A stretch of 6,836 nt of DNA from a bacterium (GTDB taxonomy: Bacteria; Spirochaetota; Spirochaetia; JABEVK01). Both the position numbers and the translations under genes were made by a program. Below are positions 1-5,908 of this stretch, piece after piece. The DNA lies in contig JAJXWL010000103.1 of the NCBI GenBank assembly GCA_021781625.1, forward strand, positions 1 to 6,836, in the 5' to 3' direction. The notes under the pieces were generated by a model that was given only the letters and a program-made list of their open reading frames with translations, had not been told where the DNA came from and did not search any database. How positions within the stretch are numbered: position 1 is the stretch's first letter; each line of letters starts with the position of its first letter.

Positions 1-513
1 CTCTTGGCCATCTGCGTTTCGTTGGTCGGGGTCTGGTTGGTCCTTTTTAATGGTCTGCTTCCCCAGGGACAGGCCGGAATGCTAGGGAATCTTATGATCC
101 TGGGAGCTATGGCAAGTTGGATCCTTTACACCTTTGTTTCGCGCGACCTGGGGCTAAGATACTCGGGCTTGAAACAAACCACTCTTCAATCATTCTTGGC
201 CCTGGTGCTCTACCTGCCTTTTATGTTCGGCGATTTTCCTCAATGGCACCCTGTTCCTTGGAGTTCGGTGTTGGAATTGCTTTTTTTGGGGATTTTTTGT
301 TCGGGCCTTGCTTACGTGGGGTACTTGTACGCGATGAACAAGCTCGGTACGGTCATTCCTTCGGCTTTTCTTAACCTGATTCCGGTTGTGACAGTGCTCA
401 GCGCCTGGCTCATCCTCAAAGAAACACCGGGGATGGGGCAGATTATTGGGGCGATCTTGGTAATTGTGAGCCTTTTGGGCCTGACTCGGCTCACCCGCCC
501 GAGCTCCCGTTGA
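1..513 (+). CDS. DMT-superfamily (EamA) transporter, 3' part
   Basis: This is the C-terminal part of an inner-membrane permease of the drug/metabolite transporter superfamily. Members usually have about 290-300 residues built from two EamA repeats of five helices each, and they export or import small metabolites; the substrate cannot be read from sequence. The frame is open from the first base (CTC TTG GCC), so the TTG at 4 is not a start. About 170 residues are visible: the end of the last helix of repeat 1, then a complete second repeat with hydrophobic stretches near residues 25-45, 60-75, 90-110, 120-137 and 145-160. The family-typical segments SWILYTFVSRDL, LAYVGYLYAMNKLG and FLNLIPVVTVL are present. 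The tail RLTRPSSR is basic, suggesting a cytoplasmic end. The last 23 bp overlap the 3' end of the convergent GH5 gene. Family call is firm; roughly 120-130 N-terminal residues lie outside the window. Confidence 0.9.
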   Translation, partial: LLAICVSLVGVWLVLFNGLLPQGQAGMLGNLMILGAMASWILYTFVSRDLGLRYSGLKQTTLQSFLALVLYLPFMFGDFPQWHPVPWSSVLELLFLGIFCSGLAYVGYLYAMNKLGTVIPSAFLNLIPVVTVLSAWLILKETPGMGQIIGAILVIVSLLGLTRLTRPSSR

Positions 514-2155
514 CCAAATGCTCCAGTTTTAGGTTTGAGACAGTAGCGTCAATCGAAAGCTGGCCTGACCAACGGGGTTCCAAGGTTGCCACACCCGGAG
601 GAACGACGGCAACTCCTGTTTCGATGTTGTGACTGGTGCCTTGGGTGACCTTGACGCTATCAAAGCTCCAGTTCACGACCCTGCCCGTTTTGTCTCGCGC
701 AACAAATTCGAGCCTCAAAGATCCTGGGCCAGTCAGCGACGTCGTGGACAACAGTCTGAGTTTTTCGCCGGTTACCACGGGAATGCGAACACCGGAGGGC
801 AACGCCCAGTCTTGAGTCGTTCTGATTTTGAGTATCAAACCAGTAACATCCCATTGGGTATTGAAAATCACATGGGATTTGCCGGTACCGGCTTCTCTAG
901 TCCAAAGCCTAGACCAGTATTGAGCCGGCAAAGTTAAGGTCCTGATACGTCCGGTGACGAAGTCAGAAAGCGTCGGATCGCCACTGGTAAAGGTTAGCGT
1001 CGGCCTTGTGTCGAGTCCTAAAGCTTGGAGGTAGTCTTTGTCGATGTGGGGTCCCCGACGCCAGAAAGGCTCGCTAAAGGTGACGAGTCCAAAGTCTGTT
1101 TCATAATCCCACATCGCCCACCCTATCCCTAGCGATTCAAGCACTTGGCGGACATCGCTCAACCACTTCACCCGGTCCTTTTCGTTGGAATCTTTTCTGT
1201 AGGCGCCGAACTCTCCGCAAAAGATGGGCACCTTGTTGCTTTGGCCCCACATAGCGGCACGTGCCAGTCCTGCACGAATTCTCTTAATATTCCACCTTTC
1301 CTTTCCATATTTGAGTACCCGTTGACGGGCGCGGGAATCTGCAAGAGACTCAGCCAAAGAGTCCACCGTGTCGGGACTGGAGGGGTAGGGAACGTTGTGA
1401 AGTTCGGCTTGTATCGGCCCCGTCCACACAGCCCCTTGATGGGTGAACGTGAAAGGCTCGTACCAGTGAAAGCTATAAACGATGTTTCGCTCCGGCAGAG
1501 GCTTTAGTTCGACAAGTCCGTCGATGCCTCCCCACTTTTCGCCAGTAGCAATAATGGTATTGAACGGTGCGCCTTTCCTGATCGCCACAACCAGTTTTTG
1601 CTGAACGGCCGCCCACCAGCTTGGGTCAATTTTCTCAATCGCCGTCAGGTGTGGCTCGTTCATGACCTCAAAAAAAATCCGGTCAGAAGAAAACTTCGCA
1701 AAATGTCGGGCCAAGGCTTGCCAGTATATTTCCACCTTAGTCAAAAAGGAAGGATCGTGCGCCATACGGCGCTCCCAAGTGGCGTCCGAGGAAGAGCCGT
1801 GGATCGGGTCAAGGATCACAGCGAGTCCCGCGTTCAACAAAAGCCGAACAGCGTGATCCACGTAGCGCAGGTTGGGGCTGAGACTCCCGGGGTTATTGCT
1901 GTCGAACAGCAAATCTGGCGCCAGGGGTAGTCGACATACAGTAAACCCAGCGTGCTTCAGAAAGTCGGCTTCTTCGGGGTGAAAAGCGTCCCAGTAAGTA
2001 TCCGGTTTTGCCCAAGGGGTGAACCAATCGTTCAGATTAATGCCGTGAGACAGAAAAGACAGATTTTTAGGGGGAACGCCGGCATTGGGCTGGTCACAAA
2101 CGGCTGAAAAGGTTAAATAAGCGGTGAAGAATAGGGTAAGGCAGAAAGTTTTCAT
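491..2155 (-). CDS. Secreted glycoside hydrolase family 5 (cellulase-like) with C-terminal beta-rich domain
   Basis: This is a 554-residue secreted retaining beta-glycosidase of family GH5 (endoglucanase, mannanase or exo-glucanase type; the substrate is not determinable here). Residues 1-20 form a Sec signal peptide, MKTF followed by a hydrophobic core, with likely cleavage after AVC20. The TIM barrel spans about 30-385. Expected GH5 landmarks are Arg75 (CRLPL), His119 (DPIHG), the acid/base Glu167 in VMNEPH, His230 in SFHWYEP, the nucleophile Glu315 in FCGEFGAY, and the aromatic WAMWDYE near 346-352. Residues about 385-554 form a Thr/Ser/Val-rich region that reads as a beta-sandwich, possibly carbohydrate-binding; I do not recognise its family. 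The start is fixed by a strong GGAGGAGAG site 7 nt upstream and by the signal peptide. The gene follows a tRNA gene on the same strand, and its 3' end overlaps the EamA gene by 23 bp. All catalytic residues are intact. Confidence 0.92.
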   Translation of the reverse strand: MKTFCLTLFFTAYLTFSAVCDQPNAGVPPKNLSFLSHGINLNDWFTPWAKPDTYWDAFHPEEADFLKHAGFTVCRLPLAPDLLFDSNNPGSLSPNLRYVDHAVRLLLNAGLAVILDPIHGSSSDATWERRMAHDPSFLTKVEIYWQALARHFAKFSSDRIFFEVMNEPHLTAIEKIDPSWWAAVQQKLVVAIRKGAPFNTIIATGEKWGGIDGLVELKPLPERNIVYSFHWYEPFTFTHQGAVWTGPIQAELHNVPYPSSPDTVDSLAESLADSRARQRVLKYGKERWNIKRIRAGLARAAMWGQSNKVPIFCGEFGAYRKDSNEKDRVKWLSDVRQVLESLGIGWAMWDYETDFGLVTFSEPFWRRGPHIDKDYLQALGLDTRPTLTFTSGDPTLSDFVTGRIRTLTLPAQYWSRLWTREAGTGKSHVIFNTQWDVTGLILKIRTTQDWALPSGVRIPVVTGEKLRLLSTTSLTGPGSLRLEFVARDKTGRVVNWSFDSVKVTQGTSHNIETGVAVVPPGVATLEPRWSGQLSIDATVSNLKLEHLVNGSSGG

Positions 2156-2238
2156 TCCGTAACTCTCCTCCGACCAGAAAATGTTGCTATCAGTACGGTG
2201 CTTATCTTCTTTTAAATAAGAAATTGGAGAGTTAGGAA
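2155..2238 (-). promoter_or_regulatory. GH5 leader with inverted repeat covering the ribosome-binding site
   Basis: The plus-strand arm 2226-2238 (GGAGAGTTAGGAA) is the reverse complement of 2155-2168 (TTCCGTAACTCTCC) except for one extra base, G2159 (a C in the mRNA). This gives nine contiguous pairs, a bulge, then four more pairs, closing a loop of 57 nt. In the GH5 mRNA the downstream arm contains most of the Shine-Dalgarno and runs up to the A of the start codon. The paired state would therefore hide the ribosome-binding site. The pairing is seen in the sequence; a regulatory role is inference. The loop is A/U-rich and matches no riboswitch that I recognise. A DNA-level operator is an alternative reading. 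Confidence 0.4.
2163..2171 (-). promoter_or_regulatory. Shine-Dalgarno site of the GH5 gene
   Basis: On the minus strand GGAGGAGAG lies 7 nt before the ATG at 2155. It is a strong match to the anti-Shine-Dalgarno and supports that start. Most of the site (2163-2168) also lies inside one arm of an inverted repeat (2155-2168 with 2226-2238), so its accessibility may depend on leader folding. Confidence 0.8.
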
Positions 2239-2251
2239 GGGTGGGAAGTTA

Positions 2252-2324
2252 TGGACGATAGTGGATTCGAACCACCGACTTCTACCGTGTGAAGGTAGCA
2301 CTCTAACCGCTGAGTTAATCGTCC
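2252..2324 (-). tRNA. tRNA-Val (anticodon CAC)
   Basis: On the minus strand a complete 73-nt cloverleaf folds. The acceptor stem GGACGAT pairs with ATCGTCC without mismatch. The D arm is ACTC-AGCGGTTA-GAGT, the anticodon stem CTACC/GGTAG, the loop TTCACAC, the variable region AAGTC, and the T arm GGTGG-TTCGAAT-CCACT (one G-T pair), followed by discriminator A73. The anticodon CAC (2291-2289) reads GUG, giving valine; A73 and the central anticodon A agree with valine identity. The 3' CCA is not encoded (TAA follows A73), so a CCA-adding enzyme is needed. The gene begins 6 nt after the stop codon of the upstream cyclase on the same strand and is followed by a 96-bp gap to the GH5 start. I see no terminator hairpin with a U-run after it, so processing from a longer transcript is possible. 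Confidence 0.95.
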
Positions 2325-2330
2325 GTTCGC

Positions 2331-3653
2331 TTAATATAGCGGGTTGGCTTGGCCTTCGTCAAGTTCGTAGGTTGCCTCTTCAGGAATCTCCCAAACGCGC
2401 AAAAGGTTGTCTTTGCCCCGAATTTTGACTTCGCCTCGGTCAATGCCCACTAACGAATCCCAGTGACCTTCTTGCCAAACCGTGTCCGAAACTAAGATCG
2501 TTGTCCCTAGCTCTTTGTTCAAACTTTCTAAGCGGCTGGCGGTATTGACGACATTGCCAATGACGGTGTACTCCCGGCGTTGCACGGATCCGACCGTTCC
2601 TGTAACGGCCGGGCCAGAATGAATCCCGATACCGATCTTGGTGGGAGGTGTTTGTCCAGACTGAACCCGTTGGGCCAGTTCCTTCCTGAGTTCTAGTCCA
2701 GCTTTGAGGGCGTTTTGGGCCGAGTTGCCTTCATGGAGCGGTGCACCAAAGACGGCTAAAAACCCATCTCCCAAAAACTTATTGATGATGCCGTGATGCC
2801 GGTTGATGACATCGATCATAAAGTCAAACAGATGGTTCAAAAAGTTGACCACCTCTTCTGGGGTCCGTTTTTCGGCATAGCCGGTAAAGTTGCGGATATC
2901 CAGAAATAAAACGGTCACCGGCAGGTTCTCGCTCAACAGTTCCTGGGGTTGATCCAGAAGCTTTTGCACGACAGCTGGCGAGACGTGCTGGCCAAAAAGG
3001 TTCATGACGCGATTTTTGTCTTCGAGACTCCTCCAAGCGGCAAAAACACTGGCTCGAACCCGGGCACTGACAAACGCCGATAAGATGCCCGCCAACAACA
3101 AAAGACCATCACGGAGGATCATCAAAGCAAAGTCTGTGTTGTGGGGGGGTAAAAAGCTCAGCCCCACCCCCAAATACTCTAGACACGCTACGGCCGACGT
3201 AAATAACGAGAGTCCAGGGTTCATCCTCAGGGCAGAAAGGATAATGAATAAAAAATATAAGATGTAAAAAGGGCTGTCCAAGGCCGCGACAGGGGTAAAG
3301 CTACGCGCCGCCACGACCATGGCAATCGTGGGAATCGAGGTTTCTAACAAAGCATTACCAAAGCGGGCAAAGTTGGGGAGGGTGTACCCGGTCTTAAGAC
3401 TGCGGGTTAAAAAACTGAAGTACAGGATTTCGTAGAGGGTAAACATCCCCGAACCTAAAAAGGAAGGTAAGGTCGGAAAGCGATGGGAAAAAAGCTCATC
3501 CAACCAGCGGGGCGAAAGCAGGTGGAGAAGGGTATTGGTGATCAGAAAAAGGCCCAAAACGGCCAAAATGAGTGCGGAACGTTGACGTTCGCTCCGGATC
3601 ATTTGAGCTTCGCCTTCATTTTCAAAGCTATGTAACCAAGTGTGCGGTGTCAT
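2331..3653 (-). CDS. Class III adenylate/guanylate cyclase with six-helix membrane domain
   Basis: This predicted nucleotide cyclase makes cAMP (or cGMP) from the NTP at the cytoplasmic face of the inner membrane. The 440-residue reading has about six hydrophobic helices between residues 25 and 197. A linker with the common FGQHVSPAVV motif (220-229) follows, then a catalytic domain at about 243-425. Metal-binding Asp252 (FLDIRNF) and Asp296 (FLGDGF), the substrate Lys292, and the transition-state pair Asn370 and Arg374 (VVNTASRLE) are all present. Thr363 (EYTVIG) stands where class IIIa enzymes have the adenine-selecting Asp; K/T is the class IIIb pattern, a group with known bicarbonate-responsive members. 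The start is uncertain. Met18 (ATG at 3600-3602, with GAAGG 10 nt upstream) starts just before the helices and looks better than the ATG at 3653, which has no Shine-Dalgarno. The gene diverges from dus, and tRNA-Val follows its stop by 6 nt. Confidence 0.92.
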   Translation of the reverse strand: MTPHTWLHSFENEGEAQMIRSERQRSALILAVLGLFLITNTLLHLLSPRWLDELFSHRFPTLPSFLGSGMFTLYEILYFSFLTRSLKTGYTLPNFARFGNALLETSIPTIAMVVAARSFTPVAALDSPFYILYFLFIILSALRMNPGLSLFTSAVACLEYLGVGLSFLPPHNTDFALMILRDGLLLLAGILSAFVSARVRASVFAAWRSLEDKNRVMNLFGQHVSPAVVQKLLDQPQELLSENLPVTVLFLDIRNFTGYAEKRTPEEVVNFLNHLFDFMIDVINRHHGIINKFLGDGFLAVFGAPLHEGNSAQNALKAGLELRKELAQRVQSGQTPPTKIGIGIHSGPAVTGTVGSVQRREYTVIGNVVNTASRLESLNKELGTTILVSDTVWQEGHWDSLVGIDRGEVKIRGKDNLLRVWEIPEEATYELDEGQANPLY

Positions 3654-3732
3654 AGGTTGAGTTTAGCCTATGGAGGTGAGTTTAGCCTATGGAGGCTGGA
3701 CAGTCGAGAAGGGTTTTTCGTATTCTTCGCCT
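3603..3732. promoter_or_regulatory. Divergent cyclase/dus junction
   Basis: If the internal starts (3602 for the cyclase, 3733 for dus) are right, this 130-bp gap must hold both promoters. It contains a CATAGG (3651-3656) / CCTATG (3667-3672) dyad with a 10-nt spacer. Further CCTATG copies occur at 3686-3691 and 3730-3735, the last including the dus ATG. A 19-bp tandem repeat lies at 3658-3695. A weak leftward promoter candidate is TCGACT (3707-3702), 17 nt, TAAACT (3684-3679), matching four of six consensus bases in each box. No convincing rightward promoter was found. The repeats are seen directly; regulatory function is inference. Confidence 0.35.
3658..3695. repeat. Perfect 19-bp tandem direct repeat, two copies
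   Basis: TGAGTTTAGCCTATGGAGG occurs at 3658-3676 and again, directly abutting and without a mismatch, at 3677-3695. Each copy carries an ATG, a GGAGG and, on the other strand, a TAAACT box. Because 19 is not a multiple of three, the ATGs at 3670 and 3689 are in different frames, and only the first is in the dus frame. The lack of divergence suggests a recent duplication or selection on both copies. Confidence 0.95.
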
Positions 3733-3793
3733 ATGTCATTTTGGAGTACCTTGCCGCCGGCTTTTCGTGTGCTGGCCCCGATGGAAGATGTGA
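3689..3793 (+). other. Possible 34-codon upstream ORF overlapping the dus start
   Basis: The ATG at 3689 is preceded by GGAGGTGA (3672-3679) with 9-nt spacing, the best ribosome-binding site in the neighbourhood. Its frame differs from dus and stops at TGA 3791-3793, about 60 bp inside dus. The encoded peptide begins MEAGQSRRVFRILRL and is Arg/Cys-rich, with no family that I recognise. It could be a leader peptide coupled to dus translation or simply a by-product of the 19-bp duplication. Expression is unproven. Confidence 0.25.
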
Positions 3794-4728
3794 CGGATAA
3801 AGTGTTTCGTCGGCTGGTTGCGGACCATGGCGAGCCCGAGGTGCTGTTTACAGAATTTACAAGTGCTGAATACCTGTGCTCCCCAAAACCCGAAAAAGCC
3901 CTGGTCCGCCTCGAAACCTACGAAGGTGAGTTCCTCCGCCGGCCCTTGGTGGCCCAAATTTGGGGAGGCAACCCAGAACAAATGTACAAAGCGGCCCGCT
4001 TGACCGCCGAACTGGGTTTTGCCGGGGTCGACATCAATATGGGGTGTCCGGTCAAGAAAATCTCACGGAAAGGCGCCTGCAGTGCGCTCATTCGCATGCC
4101 CGCAGTGGCTTTAGAATTAATTCAGGCGGTCAAAGAGGGGGCCCGTTCGGTGGCACCTCAAATGGGGATTAGTGTCAAAACCCGGTTGGGCTGGAATAAA
4201 GTCGAGACCCAGGAGTGGTGTGGTTTCCTGTTGGAACAAGACTTGGATGCCTTGACCGTTCATGGGCGAATTGCCAAGCAAATGTCAGAAGGTTGGGCCG
4301 ATTGGAACGAGATTGCCAAAGTGGTTCAACTGCGGAATGCCGGGGGCTGGAAGACAAAAATCCTCGGGAATGGTGATTTGACCCGGGTTCAGTTCGAAGA
4401 ACGGCTCCAGCAAACCGGTGTCGATGGCTTGATGATTGGTCGAGGTGTGTTTTCGGATATAGGGATTTTTCGCCGTGAAGGCTACAGACCCTACGAATCG
4501 TGGACCCGGGATGAAAAACTCGACTTGTTGGAACGCCACATCCACGACCATTTTGAGGCGTGGGGACGTTCCAAAGATTACGAAAAGCTGAAAAAGTTTT
4601 TTAAGGTCTATACGGTGGGCTGGGAGACAGCCCTCGAACTTCGTGCCCAATTGATGGCCACCCACCGCCACGAAGAAAGTCTGGCTGTGTTGGCTGCTTA
4701 CCGAAAACGGCTGATGGTTTCGCCATAG
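3733..4728 (+). CDS. dus: tRNA-dihydrouridine synthase (Dus family)
   Basis: This FMN-dependent enzyme reduces specific D-loop uridines of tRNA to dihydrouridine in the cytoplasm using NADPH. From the ATG at 3733 it has 331 residues, normal for the family. The TIM-barrel landmarks come in order: FMN-site VLAPMEDVTD (13-22), QIWGGNP (75-81), DINMGCPVKK (100-109) with the proposed catalytic Cys105, VKTRLGW (148-154) with Lys149, TVHGR (175-179) with His177, GNGD (212-215) and GLMIGRGVF (232-240). A helical tRNA-binding C-terminal domain follows from about 255. An in-frame ATG at 3670 would add 21 residues (MEVSLAYGG...) not expected in the family and lies in the tandem repeat, so 3733 is preferred, although its nearest GAGAAGGG is 19 nt away. 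The 3' end overlaps the convergent glycosyltransferase by 31 bp. The DusA/B/C subtype is not assigned. Confidence 0.93.
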   Translation: MSFWSTLPPAFRVLAPMEDVTDKVFRRLVADHGEPEVLFTEFTSAEYLCSPKPEKALVRLETYEGEFLRRPLVAQIWGGNPEQMYKAARLTAELGFAGVDINMGCPVKKISRKGACSALIRMPAVALELIQAVKEGARSVAPQMGISVKTRLGWNKVETQEWCGFLLEQDLDALTVHGRIAKQMSEGWADWNEIAKVVQLRNAGGWKTKILGNGDLTRVQFEERLQQTGVDGLMIGRGVFSDIGIFRREGYRPYESWTRDEKLDLLERHIHDHFEAWGRSKDYEKLKKFFKVYTVGWETALELRAQLMATHRHEESLAVLAAYRKRLMVSP

Positions 4729-5888
4729 AGCTTTTCGATCTTGAGCGCCATTTTGGCCGCCGTCCAGTTTTGAGCGTACTGGTAAGCCTCCTCGGACTTC
4801 GCCCGGTACAAGGCGGGGTCTGTCAGCAAACGAATCACCGCTTCTGAAAATTGTTCTAAATCGTCGTCGACCATAAAGCCGCCGTGATCGCCGTTCATCA
4901 CTTCTTTGGTGCCCATTAAGCCGATGGCCACCGCCGGAGTATGGCACATCATCGCTTCGATGGTCACCAAACCTTGGGTTTCTGTTTTCGAAGCAAAGGT
5001 AAAAACGTCCGCCAAAGAATACAGGTGCTTGAGGTCTTTACGGTCTACATAACCGAGGCAGAGCACCAGGTCCTCAAGATTGCGGTCTTTGATTTTGGTC
5101 TTGAACTCGTCAAGGTAGGGGCCGTTTCCCGCCACCACGAGGGTAGCCCGGGGGACTTTGGTCTGAACTTTCTCGACGACATCCAAAAGAAAATCCATAT
5201 TCTTTTCTTGACCGACGCGGCCCACGTACAGCATGAGTTTACGTCCACGCAATTGGGGAAACTGCAACACCCAGCGGGAGTGCACGTGCTCTTCGTCTTT
5301 ATTGGTTCCCTTAAAGTCGTTTTCCTGAATCCCGGTAGGAATCACTTCGATGGGGCAGGTGATGCCATAGCTTTCTAGCACGCCCTTCATGGGGACCGTA
5401 GGGGAGATAATCGCATCGGCTTTGTTGAACAGTTGGTAGGTCAGCTTACGAGCCCAGGCTTTGCCGGCTTTTTCGGGCAATAAAGGCAGGTAATAGTGAA
5501 TGTACTGTTCAAAATAGGTGTGACAGGTTTGAATCACAGGCACTTTGTGCTTTCTGGCCCAGGCATGAGCCATCAGCGAAGTCGTAAACTCGGTTTGTAC
5601 ATGGATGAGGTCGGGTTGAAAATCGGTCAATTCGTGAAAGAACCGTCCCCGTTGAAACGGGCTCACCAAACGGTCCTCTTTCGAAAAAAACAGCCCCCAG
5701 GACTTGAGCCGCGAAACCCTTGGGTCAGCGTGATGCATCCCTTTGGTGTCTTCGGGTTCAGGGTAGGTTGGCGTCCAAAGTCGTAAGGTGTGCCCCAGTT
5801 TGGTCAATTCGTCGAGAAAAATGTTGGTCGAGACGGTTACACCGTTGATACGCGGCCAATAAACGTCTGATGTAAAAGCAATTTTCAT
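4698..5888 (-). CDS. GT4-family (GT-B fold) glycosyltransferase, possibly diacylglycerol glycosyltransferase
   Basis: This retaining sugar transferase probably uses a nucleotide-sugar donor at the cytoplasmic face of the inner membrane. The chosen ATG at 5888 gives 396 residues beginning MKIAFTSDVYWPRINGV, the usual first beta-strand and Gly-rich acceptor loop of GT4 enzymes, with a GGAGTGA site 5 nt upstream. An in-frame ATG at 5927 would overlap the preceding gene and add 13 atypical residues. Landmarks are HVQTEF (96-101), CHTYFEQY (122-129), the donor-phosphate residues Arg224 and Lys229 in YVGRVGQEKN, and the EX7E motif Glu303-Glu311 in ETQGLVTIE. The N-terminus and the HTYFEQYIHYY stretch resemble 1,2-diacylglycerol 3-glucosyltransferases, but mannosyltransferases and capsule GTs share these features, so the acceptor is inference. 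It lies 20 bp downstream of the outer-membrane barrel gene on the same strand, very likely co-transcribed. Its 3' end overlaps dus by 31 bp. Confidence 0.92.
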   Translation of the reverse strand: MKIAFTSDVYWPRINGVTVSTNIFLDELTKLGHTLRLWTPTYPEPEDTKGMHHADPRVSRLKSWGLFFSKEDRLVSPFQRGRFFHELTDFQPDLIHVQTEFTTSLMAHAWARKHKVPVIQTCHTYFEQYIHYYLPLLPEKAGKAWARKLTYQLFNKADAIISPTVPMKGVLESYGITCPIEVIPTGIQENDFKGTNKDEEHVHSRWVLQFPQLRGRKLMLYVGRVGQEKNMDFLLDVVEKVQTKVPRATLVVAGNGPYLDEFKTKIKDRNLEDLVLCLGYVDRKDLKHLYSLADVFTFASKTETQGLVTIEAMMCHTPAVAIGLMGTKEVMNGDHGGFMVDDDLEQFSEAVIRLLTDPALYRAKSEEAYQYAQNWTAAKMALKIEKLYGETISRFR

Positions 5889-5893
5889 GTGAT

Positions 5894-5900
5894 TCACTCC
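5894..5900 (-). promoter_or_regulatory. Shine-Dalgarno site of the GT4 gene
   Basis: GGAGTGA on the minus strand ends 5 nt before the ATG at 5888 and lies in the 20-bp gap after the upstream stop codon. It decides the start in favour of 5888 over the in-frame ATG at 5927. Confidence 0.75.
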
Positions 5901-5908
5901 AAGTTGTC

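Noticed and set aside
4..513. TTG at position 4 as the start of a short membrane protein
   Set aside because: The frame is open to base 1 and the protein begins inside an EamA repeat, so the gene simply enters from outside the window.
1145..1507. A 120-codon plus-strand open frame inside GH5
   Set aside because: It is antisense to a fully motif-supported GH5 catalytic domain, has no ribosome-binding site and no recognisable domain.
2094..2155. GH5 as a lipoprotein (Cys20 after SAV)
   Set aside because: The residue before the Cys is Val, not Gly/Ala/Ser, so the lipobox is poor and ordinary signal peptidase I cleavage is more likely. Looser spirochaete-type lipoboxes keep this slightly open.
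2200..2225. A terminator between tRNA-Val and GH5
   Set aside because: Only a weak A/T-rich hairpin (CTTAT/ATAAG) with no GC stem or following T-run on the minus strand can be drawn.
2252..2324. tRNA-Val as an integration site with GH5 as acquired cargo
   Set aside because: No second copy of the tRNA 3' end, no integrase and no other mobility gene is present in the window.
4285..4947. A 220-codon minus-strand open frame
   Set aside because: It lies antisense to dus and overlaps the end of the GT4 gene in another frame. Its composition is Arg/Gly/Pro-rich with no family features, while the dus and GT4 readings have intact motifs.
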